Positions 12,176 to 22,436 of a stretch of DNA of 64,000 nt are shown here, in pieces; position 1 is the first letter of the stretch, and every line of letters begins with the position of its first letter. Made by a program: the position numbers and the translations under genes. Under the pieces are notes generated by a model that worked only from the letters and a program-made list of their open reading frames with translations, was not told the origin of the DNA and searched no databases. Source of the stretch: Crambe crambe (taxonomy: Eukaryota > Porifera > Demospongiae > Poecilosclerida > Crambeidae); NCBI GenBank assembly GCA_963924555.1, contig OZ004585.1, positions 1-64,000 of the forward strand. The letters are read 5' to 3'.

Positions 12176-12903
12176 TCATGGATACTTTACCTCAACCCCT
12201 GTTAACGAAACAAAACCTCATGGCTATTTTACCTCTGAAAACCTCAACCCAGGTTAACAAGACATAACCTCATGGCTATTTTACCTCTGGAAACCTCAAC
12301 CCAGGTTAACGTTGGATAACCTCATGGCTATTTTACCTCAACCCAGGTTAACAAGACATAACCTCATGGCTATTTTACCTCTGGAAACCTCAACCCAGGT
12401 TAACGTTGGATAACCTCATGGCTATTTTACCTCTGGAAACCTCAACCCAGGTTAACAAGACATAACCTCATGGCTATTTTACCTCTGGAAACCTCAACCC
12501 AGGTTAACATTGGATAACCTCATGGCTATTTTACCTCTGGAAACCTCAACCCAGATTAACAAGACATAACCTCATGGCTATTTTACCTCTGGAAACTTCA
12601 ACCCAGGTTAACAAGACATAACCTCATGGCTATTTTACCTCTGGAAACCTCAACCCAGATTAACAAGACATAACCTCATGGCTATTTTACCTCTGGAAAC
12701 CTCAACCCAGGTTAACGTTGGATAACCTCATGGCTATTTTACCTCTGGAAACCTCAACCCAGGTTAACAAGACATAACCTCATGGCTATTTTACCTCTGG
12801 AAACCTCAACCCAAGTTAACGATGGATAACTTCATGGCTATTTTACCTCTGGAAACCTCAACCCAGGTTAACAAGACATAACCTCATGGCTATTTTACCT
12901 CTG
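12176..12903. repeat. 52-bp satellite, array B
   Basis: About fourteen units with a 52-bp period (CCTCATGGCTATT words at 12217, 12269 and 12321). Units carry CCTCATGGCTATTTTACC and AACCTCAACCCAGGTTAAC, the second half alternating between AACAAGACATAA and AACGTTGGATAA. The alternation suggests dimer-by-dimer amplification in part of the array. It stops at a sharp junction with a partial 433-bp repeat. Confidence 0.92.
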
Positions 12904-13250
12904 GATCCTCCAAGAAGGAGCTGAAATTTCAAAGTCCCAGAATATCCAGGAAGGATCGAATACGAAACCATGAAGGATATTCACTGAGATGTGCAAGCCA
13001 GGAGGGAAAGGTAAGGTCATAGCTAGGAGGGATGATATATCTGGCCCATGGGGGTCACCAATTGTCCTCCCAGAATCCATGGGGGTCACCAATTGTCCTC
13101 TCAGAATCCATGGGGGCCACCAATTGTCCTCCTAGAAGTATCTGAAATTTCAAAGTCCCAGAATATCCAGGAAGGATCCATGAAGGATATTCACCGAGAC
13201 GTGCAAGCCGGGAGGGAAAGATAAGTGTATAGCTAGGAGGGATGTCCAGC
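12904..13250. repeat. Partial copy of the 433-bp composite satellite
   Basis: Closely matches 11030-11720, including the AAACCATGAAGGATATTCAC start and the CCAATTGTCCTCC units. It shows that the same module was copied on both sides of the 52-bp array and next to both recombinase-gene fragments. Confidence 0.88.
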
Positions 13251-13365
13251 AAAAAGTATCTAAATTTCTAGAGGAAAAATTTGAATTGTGAGACTTGATT
13301 AGAAATAGAAAGAAATTGTGAGAATGATTGATTACATTAGTACTGTTTTTTGTGAGAATGATTGA

Positions 13366-13755
13366 TTACATTTTAAATAAAAAGAACTGTTGGTTTGCTG
13401 TCACTTGCTCTGCTTTATCATGTTTTTGATCTTGTCCTGTGTCCTTCCCCTCAAACTGCATATCTCTCTGGTACTCTCTAAGGAAATCTGCACACTCAGA
13501 AAGTTTTGCCACTTTAGACCTCTCTCCGCCAATGTCGAAATATCTCTTTAGGATTGAGTATTCTTCTTCGGAATAGAGTCGTCTCTTTTTTGCTGGGGGT
13601 GGAGTTTGATGTGCTTTGGGAAGGCGTGGCCACAACTTCTTGTATCTGAATGGTACAACGTGAGTTGAACTAGTGTGTGTGCAGACTGTAAATGACTTAC
13701 GTTTCGACAGTCTTTTCAGTGTTGCCGGCCTGTTGGTAGGTTGACTGGTGGACAT
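13366..13755 (-). pseudogene. Fragment of recombinase-like gene (C-terminal, SANT-like exon)
   Basis: A 129-codon open frame on the minus strand. Its second half (KKRRLYSEEEYSILKRYF ... LSECADFLREY) aligns with the last exon of the intact gene at 18905-22030 (KRRKYTSAEE ... SSMECAAFLKQH), including the spacing and a later F-G...QD-K pattern. The match starts after a plausible splice acceptor (CATTCAG before ATACAAG), so what survives is a terminal exon with some upstream sequence. No integrase core or other exon is visible nearby, hence the fragment call. It could still be expressed as a short protein, but nothing shows that. Confidence 0.65.
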
Positions 13756-13819
13756 CTACTGAGTGTGTCATATGGCTGGCTACGGCGTGCACTTCCCCTT
13801 CAGCCTGCGCTACGGATGC

Positions 13820-14070
13820 ATGGACTTGAGGGACTTAAGTGTACTTCGTAATACTTCAAAGTGTAGGAATAGACTTGAGGGACATCTACTGTGCATTACC
13901 ATGACTTGAGGGACTTCCGTAATCTCTATCTGGCCTTGAGGGACTTTGAATGTCTTTATCTATACTTGAGGGACTTAAGTGTACTTGGTAATACTTCAAA
14001 GTGTAGGAATAGACTTGAGGGACATCTACTGTGCATTACCGTGACTTGAGGGACTTCATAAATACTTAAC
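13820..14070. repeat. CTTGAGGGACTT-type repeat, second short block
   Basis: Two to three copies of the GACTTGAGGGACTTAAGTGT / GTAATACTTCAAAGTGTAGG unit, like 12004-12175. Together with the following 52-bp array it repeats the order of modules seen at 12004-12903, so this is a duplicated block. Confidence 0.8.
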
Positions 14071-14500
14071 TAACCTCATGGATACTTTACCTCAACCCCT
14101 GTTAACGAAACAAAACCTCATGGCTATTTTACCTCTGGAAACCTCAACCCAGGTTAACGTTGGAAAACCTCATGGCTATTTTACCTCTGGAAACCTCAAC
14201 CCAGGTTAACAAGACATAACCTCATGGCTATTTTACCTCTGGAAACCTCAACCCAGGTTAACAGGACATAACCTCATGGCTATTTTACCTCTGGAAACCT
14301 CAACCCAGGTTAACAAGACATAACCTCATGGCTATTTTACCTCTGGAAACCTCAACCCAGGTTAACAGGACATAACCTCATGGCTATTTTACCTCTGGAA
14401 ACCTCAACCCAGGTTAACAATACATAACCTCATGGCTATTTTACCTCTGGAAACCTCAACCCAGGTTAAAGAAACCTAACCTCATGGATATTTTACCCCT
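14071..14500. repeat. 52-bp satellite, array C
   Basis: About eight 52-bp units nearly identical to array B (CCTCATGGCTATTTTACC ... AACCTCAACCCAGGTTAAC). The shared prefix with array B, including an AACCCCTGTTAACGAAACAA variant unit at both starts, indicates that the two arrays are segmental duplicates. Confidence 0.92.
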
Positions 14501-14681
14501 AAATCGAGATAAGATTTATCCATGAAGTTGAGGTTGACTTAAGGGTAAAATCCTCCAAGTATATGACCATAAGGGGAAAAAAGACTCAAATTTGCGAATT
14601 TGAGGGATAAAACACTCAAGTATATGAATATAAGGGATCATATTATATATATGAGGGATGGTGAGGGATCCTTCTCCATGC
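14501..14681. other. Junction sequence upstream of interstitial telomere block 1
   Basis: AT-rich, non-repetitive ~180 bp with TCAAGTATATGA words, ending GAGGGATCCTTCTCCATGCC directly before the CCCTAG run. The same order of words is found at 25680-25837 before block 2, diverged but alignable. Confidence 0.75.
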
Positions 14682-14771
14682 CCCTAGCCCTAGCCCTAGC
14701 CCTAGCCCTAGCCCTAGCCCTAGCCCTAGCCCTAGCCCTAGCCCTAGCCCTAGCCCTAGCCCTAGCCCTAG
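14682..14771. repeat. Interstitial telomere block 1
   Basis: Fifteen uninterrupted copies of CCCTAG in the same orientation as the terminal array, followed by GGTTAGGTTAGG. Its purity argues for recent origin or homogenisation. Confidence 0.95.
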
Positions 14772-15560
14772 GTTAGGTTAGGCGCGATCCCTCATGGCAT
14801 ACCAGTTAGCCCTCAGGACTTGTCTGCATCCTTCAAGGACCTAACCTGGTCCCCTGAGGCTAGGTTTGAAACCTAACCTGACCTGAGGTTATTAACCTAG
14901 CCTGAAGGGCCCTGAAAATAGCCATGAAGGTGTCGAAATAGGCCCTGAGGGGTCAGGTTAAGCCCATGAGGGCATATCTTTCAGGTTAGGTTAGGTGCGA
15001 TCCCTCATAGCATACCAGTTAGCCCTCAGGACTTGTCTGCATCCTTCAAGGACCTAACCTGGTCCCCTGAGGCCAGGTTTGAAACCTAACCTGACCTGAG
15101 GTTATTAACCTAGCCTGAAGGGTCCTGAAAATAGCCATGAAGGTGTCGAAATAGGCCCTGAGGGGTCAGGTTAGGCCCATGAGGGAATATCTTTCAGGTT
15201 AGGTTAGGCGCGATCCCTCATAGCATACTAGTTAGCCATCAGGACTTGTCTGCATCCTTCAAGGACCTAACCTGGTCCCCTGAGGCCAGGTTTGAAACCT
15301 AACCTGACCTGAGGTTATCAACCTAGCCTGAAGGGCCCCAAAAATAGCCATGAATGTGTCGAAATAGGCCCTGAGGGGTCAGGTTAAGCCCATGAGGGTA
15401 TATCTTTCAGGTTAAGTTAGGCGCGATCCCTCATAGCATACTAGTTAGCCCTCAGGACTTGTCTGCATCCTTCAAGGACCTAACCTGGTCCCCTGAGGCC
15501 AGGTTTGAAACCTAACCTGACCTGAGGTTATCAACCTAGCCTGAAGGGCCCCAAAAATAG
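14772..15560. repeat. ~212-bp satellite
   Basis: Four tandem copies starting with AGGTTAGG(C/T)GCGATCCCTCAT at about 14776, 14990, 15205 and 15416. Units contain AAGGACCTAACCTGGTCCCC, a short palindrome-rich piece, and end in AGGCCCTGAGGGGTCAGGTT. The 3' part of the unit (TTAACCTAGCCTGAAGGGCC ... AATAGCCATGAA) is the seed of the following 52-bp array. Confidence 0.92.
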
Positions 15561-16012
15561 CCATGAAGGTAACCTGAGGTTATTAACCTAGCCTGAAGGG
15601 CCCCAAAGATAGCCATGAAGGTAACCTGAGGTTATCAACCTAGCCTGAAGGGCCCCGAAAATAGCCATGAAGGTAACCTGAGGTTATTGGACTAGCCTGA
15701 AGGGCCCCGAAAATAGCCATAACCTAAACTGAGGTTATTAACATAGCCTGAAGGGCCCCGAAAATAGCCATGAACCTAACCTGAGGTTATTAACCTAGCC
15801 TGAAGGGCCCCGAAAATAGCCATGAACCTAACCTGAGGTTATTAACCTAGCCTGAAGGGCCCCAAAAATAGCCATGAACCTAACCTGAGGTTATTAACCT
15901 AGCCTGAAGGGCCCCAAAAATAGCCATGAACCTAACCTGAGGTTATTAACCTAGCCTGAAGGGCCCTGAAAATAGCCATGAACCTAACCTGAGGTTATTA
16001 ACCTAGCCAGCC
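15561..16012. repeat. 52-bp satellite, array D
   Basis: Eight or so units with GAGGTTATTAACCTAGCC and CCGAAAATAGCCATGAACC; the period is 52 bp (15783 to 15835), slightly shorter in the first units. It is clearly derived from the tail of the preceding ~212-bp unit. Confidence 0.92.
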
Positions 16013-17016
16013 ATGATAGTGTTGCCCTAGAACCCCTCAGGCCCTATAAGTCCCTTTGGCACTTACCAAGCATCTAGCCCACTTATACAATCAATGAAAT
16101 GTGCTGTGCCCCTAGCCCTAGACCTCCTTCAGGGCACATATATAATACTCTTAGATATTTCTAGCCCCATAGCCCTAGATGTCCCTTAGGGTACATATAT
16201 ACTTATAGCCTAGCCCTAAATATCCCTTAGTTAGCCCACCATTACAAACCTAGCCTAACCTTATGGCTATTTAACCCCACCATTAGGAACCTAACCTTAC
16301 CTCATGGCTATTTAACCCCACCATTAGGAACCTAACCTAACCTCATGGCTATTTCAGCCCATCACTACAAACCTAACCTATCCTCATGGCTATTTCACCC
16401 CACCTTTATAAACCTAGCCTAACCTCATGGCTATCTTACCCCACCGTGTGAACCAAGCCTAACCTCATGGGTATTTTACCCCACCATTAGGAACCTAACC
16501 TAACCTCATGGCTATTTTACCCCACCACTACAAACCTAGCCTATCCTCACGGCTATTTCACCCCACCGTTATAAACCTAGACTAACCTAATAGCTATCTT
16601 TCCTCACCGTGTAAACCTAGCCTAACCTCATGGCTATTTAACCCCACCATTAGGAACCTAACCTAACCTCATGGCTATTTTACCCCACCACTACAAACCT
16701 AACCTATCCTCATGGCTATTTCACCCCACCGTTATATACCTAGCCTTAAATCTTACCCCACCGTGTAAACCTGGCCCTAACCTCATGGCTACACCGTTAT
16801 AAACCTCATGTTTGTTTCATCCCACCTCATGGCTATTTTACCCCACCGTCGTAAACCTAATCTCACGGCTATTTTAGCCCACCGTTGTAAACCTAGTCTA
16901 ACCTCATGGCTATTTTAGCCCACTGTGTGAACCTAGCCTAACCTCGTGGCTCCCGTTATAAACTTAGCCTAGCCTCAGGTTGTAACTTTCCTTACATTAC
17001 ATTATCCATATATTGC
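16013..17016. repeat. Degenerate 41-43 bp repeat field
   Basis: A short mixed stretch with GCCCTAGAC/CCCTAGCCC telomere-like words (to ~16250) is followed by about fifteen diverged units of the type CCTAACCTCATGGCTATTT + ACCCCACC(A/G)TTA, spaced 41-43 bp. The TCATGGCTATTTTACC word links it to 52-bp arrays B and C. No gene is seen. Confidence 0.85.
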
Positions 17017-17049
17017 ATGCATAATGTGAACAGTCAGTGCAGTATTATA

Positions 17050-18260
17050 CTACAGCAATATGGTTTGCTGGTTGAGGTGGTTTCTGGTTCAAGTAGTTCA
17101 CTGGTTCACTGGTTCAGGTGGCTTGCTGGTCAAGTAGTTCGCTGGTTCAGATGGTTCGCTGGTTCACTGGTAGAGGTGGTTCGCTGGTTCAGTAGGTTCA
17201 AGTGGTTCGCTGGTTCAGTAGGTTCAAGTGGTTCACTGGTAGAGGTGGTTCACTGGTTCACTGGTTCAGGTGTCACTGGTATAGGTGTTTCACTGGTTCA
17301 AGTGGTTTGCTTGTTCAGATGGTTTGAGGTGGTTCACTGGTTCAGGTGGTTCGCTGGTTCAAGTGGTTCACTGGTTCAGATGGTTTGAGGTGTTTCACTG
17401 GTAGAGGTGGTTTGCTGGTTCAAGTGGTTCACTGGTAGAGGTGGTTCACTGGTTCAGGTGGTTCACTGGTTCAGGCGGTTCACTGGTTCAGTGGTTCACT
17501 GGTTCAGGTGGTTCGCTTGTTCAGGTGGTTCGCTGGTTCAGGTGGTTCATTGGTAGAGGTGGTTCACTGGTTTAGGTGGTTGGTTCAGTGGTTCACTGGT
17601 TCAGGTGGTTCGCTTGTTCAGGTGGTTCGCTTGTTCAGGTGGTTCGCTGGTTCAGGTGGTTCACTGGTAGAGGTGGTTCACTGGTTCAGGTGGTTCGCTT
17701 GTTCAGGTGGTTCGCAGGTTCAGGTGGTTCACTGGTAGAGGTGGTTCATGGTGGTTCTCTGGTTCACTGGTTCAGTGGTTCACTGGTTCAGGTGGTTCGC
17801 TTGTTCAGGTGGTTCGCTGGTTCAGGTGATTCACTGGTAGAGGTGGTTCACTGGTTCAGGTGGTTCACTGGTTCAGTGGTTCACTGGTTCAGGTTCACTG
17901 GTTCAGTGGTTCACTGGTTCAGGTGGTTCGCTTGTTCAGGTGGTTCGCTGGTTCAGGTAGTTCACTGGTTGAGGTGGTTCAAGTGGTTCGCTGGTTCAGG
18001 TGGTTCGCTGGTTCAGGTGGTTCGCTGGTTCAAGTGGTTCACTGGTTCAGATGGTTCGCTGGTTCAGATGGTTCTCTGGTTCACTGGTTCACTGGTTCAG
18101 GTGATTCGCTGGTTCAGGTGGTTCACTGGTTCAGGTAGTTCACTGGTTGAGGTTGTTCAACTGGTTCAAGTGGTTCACTGGTTCAGGTGGTTCGCTGGTT
18201 CAAGTGGTTCACTGGTAGAGGTGGTTCGCTGGTTCAGGTGGTTCACTGGTTCACTGGTGG
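17050..18260. repeat. 17-bp G/T-rich minisatellite
   Basis: About seventy imperfect copies of GGTTCAGGTGGTTCGCT and variants (ACT for GCT, AGAGG for CAGG). The + strand has almost no C-rich stretches, giving strong strand asymmetry. Since 17 is not a multiple of three and the unit has no stop in any frame, all three plus frames stay open over hundreds of bases and would each give a 17-residue peptide repeat. These are not treated as genes. Confidence 0.95.
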
Positions 18261-18318
18261 AGGATGGTCAAAAGTACTAGAGACAGCCCTGAGGGCTGAC
18301 CAATTGTTTTCCAGGTTG

Positions 18319-18692
18319 GACATTTATGCATGTCCTCTATGGCTACGAGGGATATGTATAACAGGGAACTAGCTCTGGGGGATGGCACTGAGGGACTCAC
18401 GGGCTGTCCAATTATCCTCTAGGGTAGTGAGAGCGTTCGCAGTTCTTGGTCAGTTGCGTGCATATTCACGCCTACCGAGAACTGGTATAGATCGTTAATA
18501 CGTTCGACATTTATGCATGTCCTCTATGGCTACGAGGGATATGTATAACAGGGAACTAGCTCTGGGGGATGGCACTGAGGGACTCACGGGCTGTCCAATT
18601 GTCCTCTAGGGTAGTGAGAGCGTTCGCAGTTCTTGGTCAGTTGCGTGCATATTCAAGCCTACCGAGAACTGGTATGGATCGTTAATACGTTC
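18319..18692. repeat. 187-bp direct duplication
   Basis: Bases 18319-18505 and 18506-18692 are almost identical (GACATTTATGCATGTCCTCT to ATCGTTAATACGTTC). Two copies only. It marks the inner edge of the continuous satellite field; 18693-18904 is unique sequence without a recognisable feature. Confidence 0.93.
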
Positions 18693-18904
18693 GGTAAAGT
18701 TCGTCCACAACACCTGAAACAGCCTGCCAGCATCCCTCCAAGCCATCCAGGCAGCTTAGCTAGTTTAGGCAATATGACCCAAAACATCCATGAGCCCTGC
18801 TGAGGCAGATGACGGTGCTTCACCAAAAGTTCATGTTTATTTCGTTGCTGAATTCTATGAGAGGTTATTCGCGAAGTTTTAACTGGCTTTTGAAATCAAT
18901 CTTT

Positions 18905-21900
18905 TTATTTTGGTGATTTTTTTTGCCTAATATAAGTCTTTACTTTGTCCTGGATATTCTGGGGGGTTCTCCCCCCAAAATGATTAGACTCTTTGTGTTG
19001 CTTCAGGAAAGCAGCACACTCCATGCTGCTCGGGACTTTTGCTCTCGTTTCTGTTTGAAAGTGAGATTCGATAAATCTCTCCTCTGCTGAAGTATACTTC
19101 CTCCTTTTAGAGGGTTGAGGGGGAGGATTGATGCCCTCGTCGTCTCTGCCAATGCTGTGAAATGTGTAGTAAGTTCTTAACTAAATAAATATATTGACAG
19201 AGAGGTTGCATACCTTCTAGCCCTCTTCTGCACTGCTCGAGTAGGTGGAGGAGGAGGAGGAGGAGGAGGGGGAGGAGGATCAAATTCCTCGTCGCTTTCC
19301 TCGATCCTGTCAAATACATGGTAATGCGTAGTAAGTTCTTATCGACAGAGGTTGCATACCTAGCCCTAGCCCTTTTCTGCACTCGGGTGGGAGGGGGAGG
19401 ATCGAAATCCTCGTCGCTTTCATCGGTCCTGTCAAATACATGGTAAGTTCTTACTTAAGTAATTATATTGACAGAGGGATTGTATACCTTCTCTGGTCCT
19501 CGCTGGTTCCTGAGGGACCGGGACCGTCAGTTGCGCAGGCCGTCTGATTCAACTGGATGTATCTGTGTAAGTTCAACCTCTTACGTAATTGATTAAAAAA
19601 ATATTTGTTATACCTCTTCACGGTCTCCTCTGTGTTACCTTTTTGTTGATATGAGGACTGGTGTACATTGAGGGAGTGCGAAAGATAACTTGCCGTTGCC
19701 CTTACGTCGGCATCTGTTCCAGTTTGTCCAACTGAGGTGGCAATTTGCTTGCGGTTGAGCGTTGGGGTGATATTAAATTTTTTTCCGAAGCGCTCACCGA
19801 GCTTCTCGAGTTCTACGGCCATGTGCGTCACTTTTTCCCCGCCCTCTGTGGTGAACACGAGATCCGCCCCTGTCTTGGGTTCCATGTACCTGAACAATAG
19901 CTGGTATACTCTCATGCGTATGGCTATTATAGACAACATACTTCAGGAGCAATTGGTACACTCGTATATGGACGGCGATCCTTGCCGATCCATGTGTGGA
20001 GACCGTTTTGTGGTCCCAAACCATCACAATTCTGTAGTTGTTGCACTTTTCTGCAGAGAGTACCTCCCCAGCGGTCATATTTGCCACTGCTCCTTGTCGT
20101 TGGAAATTAGTGTAGACGAGGTAGCACATGAGGTATCTGCAAGTGAAATCATAGAATGGACACCGGCTGTAGAAGATGTGTACATGTAGTCACATACCTT
20201 CTAACCACAATGTCCTTTTGGTCCCTGTGGGCAATCTTCAGGATCTCCTCGAATGTGTCATCAGACTGCAAGAACATTGTCAGGTCTTCTGGTGGCTGCA
20301 GCTGTCGAGAGAGCAGATCTCTCTTTTTGGCTGACAAGAGGTTCTTGTGCTTTGCCAGGCCTTTCTTCAACAAACTCGTTTTCACACGGCATATCTGGGC
20401 CTTTGAGGCGAGAGATTGATCCTCTTCGGTCGGTTCGTCTGGCATCCTGTATGAGGAAATGAATGTCACTAACAGTAGTTTGTGGCATGGCATTGTTATC
20501 TTACCGCTGGACCAAGAAGGTCTGTGCAAAGCACAGAGTGTTTAGCTTGTTCGTAATCCCACTTGGTCCTATCTTCCTCTTTTGTAGCTCTTCAACGTAG
20601 GCCTCCACACACTTCATCTTGGCTACATCCTTGATATCAATAGAGTCCGGCGAGCTAAAGTGTAGGAATTTCCCCAAGTCCACTGCCATTTCTTTTTGTT
20701 GGTTTGCCTTCTTCTGCCCACCGGCAAGAGAGCCAAGGAATCTAGAGATGACTGAGTTCAATTGCCTAATCTAATGAGGAATTTACTTACTTCTTAAACT
20801 CTACCAAGATGGGAGTATCTACAGGATGAGACTTCATCGATTTGGTGCTACCAAACCTCTGCCTCCCTGAAGACACCACTTCGATGGGCTGGATGTCTTT
20901 GGGGTTGTCGTCAAGTTGGGCTGCCGGTTTCTGTTCTTGCACCAGACCGGCTGTCTTGGTCAGCTCGATGTAGATTTTCTTCTGGTCTGGTGCAAGATCT
21001 CCGTGCAACCGGCCCTGGCTGATGTGATTCCAGGGCCGCTTGATCTTTGCGCTGCATCCCGGAACTTGACACAGATAGTACCTCTCTACATATGACATGA
21101 GCAGCTAGATAACCATCGAGCCTACCCTGTACAATATACTCTTACCCTTTTTGTGTCCTTGTTTAGAGGTGACCGGGGCTGAGGCAAGTTCGGAGGCCGG
21201 TTGAGATGAAGCTGGTGTAGTTGGAGAGGATGGAGTTTGAAGTGTGGCCTGTTCATCGGAGGCCAGTAGAGTTTGAGATGATGGAGGGGGAGCTTGAGCC
21301 TGTTTATTGGAGGCCGGTAGAGTTTGAGATGATGGAAGGGGAGCTTGAGCCTGTTTATCGGAGGCCAGTAGAGTTTGAGATGATGGAGGGGGAGTTTGAG
21401 CCTGTTTATCGGAGGCCGGTAGAGTTTGAGATGATGGAGGGGGAGCTTGAGCCTGTTTATCGGAAGCCAGTAGAGTTTGAGATGATGGAGGGGGAGCTTG
21501 AGCCTGTTTATCGGAGGCCAGTAGAGTTTGAGATGATGGAGGGGGAGCTTGAGCCTGTTTATCGGAGGCCGGTAGAGTTTGAGATGATGGAGGGGGACCC
21601 TGTTTATTGGAGGCCAGTAGAGTTTGAGATGATGGAGGGGGAGCTTGAGCCTGTTTATCAGAGGCTGGTGGAGTTGGATGGCTGGCAGAGCCTGCAGCGT
21701 TGGGGTCGAGGGTCTGGTCAGAGGATGTTGCTGACTCAGTGACTAGAATATAGTAAGATCTAAATTCAAAGTGTAAAGACAAAGTACGCATTACTTACCA
21801 AACTTGTAGGTTCTGCTCAGGTCGACTTTCTGGAAGAGGTCTTCAAAAGACAGCTTCTTCCCGTCAGCGCTGACCTTTGGGAAGGCAGCACTGATGCCAT

Positions 21901-22030
21901 AGCCTTTCCCCTCCAGCTCGCATGCTATTGACGATAAGTCATCGCCGTCGTGGATATTCAATAATACTGGACGGCCGTCGACGTAGACTTTGATTGACTG
22001 CATCTTCCGTGATTTGACGATATCTGCCAC
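18905..22030 (-). CDS. Tyrosine-recombinase-like (Crypton-like) protein, 11 exons, 863 aa
   Basis: A complete spliced gene can be built on the minus strand: exons 22030-21799, 21742-21146, 21085-20791, 20765-20505, 20446-20198, 20136-19942, 19889-19614, 19562-19488, 19428-19360, 19306-19214 and 19154-18905. All junctions are GT-AG, phases match throughout and the sum is 864 codons including the stop. Exon 2 holds about eight copies of a 17-residue ASDKQAQAPPPSSQTLL repeat (disordered linker). Exon 3 has a C-x4-C...H-x5-H zinc-binding candidate (CQVPGC ... NHISQGRLH). Exons 5-7 look like a tyrosine-recombinase core: FQRQGAVANMT (first Arg), VWDHKT (Lys), LNRKQIATS (second basic box) and LSHSLNVHQSSY (His/Tyr end). 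The last exon has a SANT/Myb-like KRRKYTSAEE region. Recombinases of this fold cut and rejoin DNA; whether this one is catalytic or a domesticated DNA-binding protein cannot be told. The family call rests on motif order, not on a search. Confidence 0.72.
19890..19941 (-). other. 52-bp intron formed by tandem duplication of exon sequence
   Basis: Intron 6 of the recombinase-like gene. On the minus strand it starts GTATGT and ends TTGTTCAG. Its 3' part (CGCATGAGAGTATACCAGCT onwards) is a diverged copy of the end of the upstream exon (ATACGAGTGTACCAATTGCT). The offset between corresponding positions is 52 bases, exactly the intron length. Removal restores the frame across ...QLLLK|YMEPKTG. Confidence 0.75.
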
Positions 22031-22436
22031 GAGGTTGCCACGAGGGCGCTATTTATAAGAAGTCGCGAGTATGATCTCACTACGCGGCGAGCGCATGCGC
22101 GGCACACGAGGTCACCTACTTGCCTGGCCTTGAGGGCCACGAGGTTACTATTTATAGGTTTTCTATTTATAGTTATAGCCACGAGGGCGCCTGTTCAATT
22201 ACTGTTCAATTACTGCGAGGTTTAGATCACCACGCGGCGAGCGCATGCGCGGCTGAAGAGGTCACCTACGTAGCTAGCCTGGCCTTGAGGGCGCACGAGG
22301 TTACTATTTATAGGTTTACTATTTATACTTACAGCCATGAGGGCTCCTAGGCAATTACTACGTGTTGACGTCACCACGTGTACGTACGAGGTCGGCTATA
22401 GATAGTTAGCGATATCGCGGCCGTGGCTTATTAACG
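22031..22436. promoter_or_regulatory. Shared divergent promoter with duplicated NRF1-like sites
   Basis: The 406 bp between the two start codons contains two diverged copies of a ~150-bp unit. Each carries the palindrome GCGCATGCGC (22091-22100 and 22241-22250), the core of the metazoan NRF1 site, then GAGGTCACCTAC, TTGAGGGC and two CTATTTATA A/T boxes. Nearer the methyltransferase start lie a CRE-type TGACGTCA (22366-22373) and a CACGTG E-box (22375-22380). Site names come from known consensus sequences; use in this organism is inferred. Confidence 0.6.

Noticed and set aside
17576-18280. Open frame of 234 codons with aromatic/glycine repeats in the 17-bp minisatellite
   Set aside because: The 17-bp unit contains no stop in any plus frame, so long open frames arise automatically; overlapping ones exist in the other frames, and no splice or domain evidence supports a protein.
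21221-21742. Plus-strand 173-codon open frame with EFEMMEGELEPVY repeats
   Set aside because: It is the antisense of the 17-residue repeat exon of the recombinase-like gene, which has splice sites and phase support on the minus strand.
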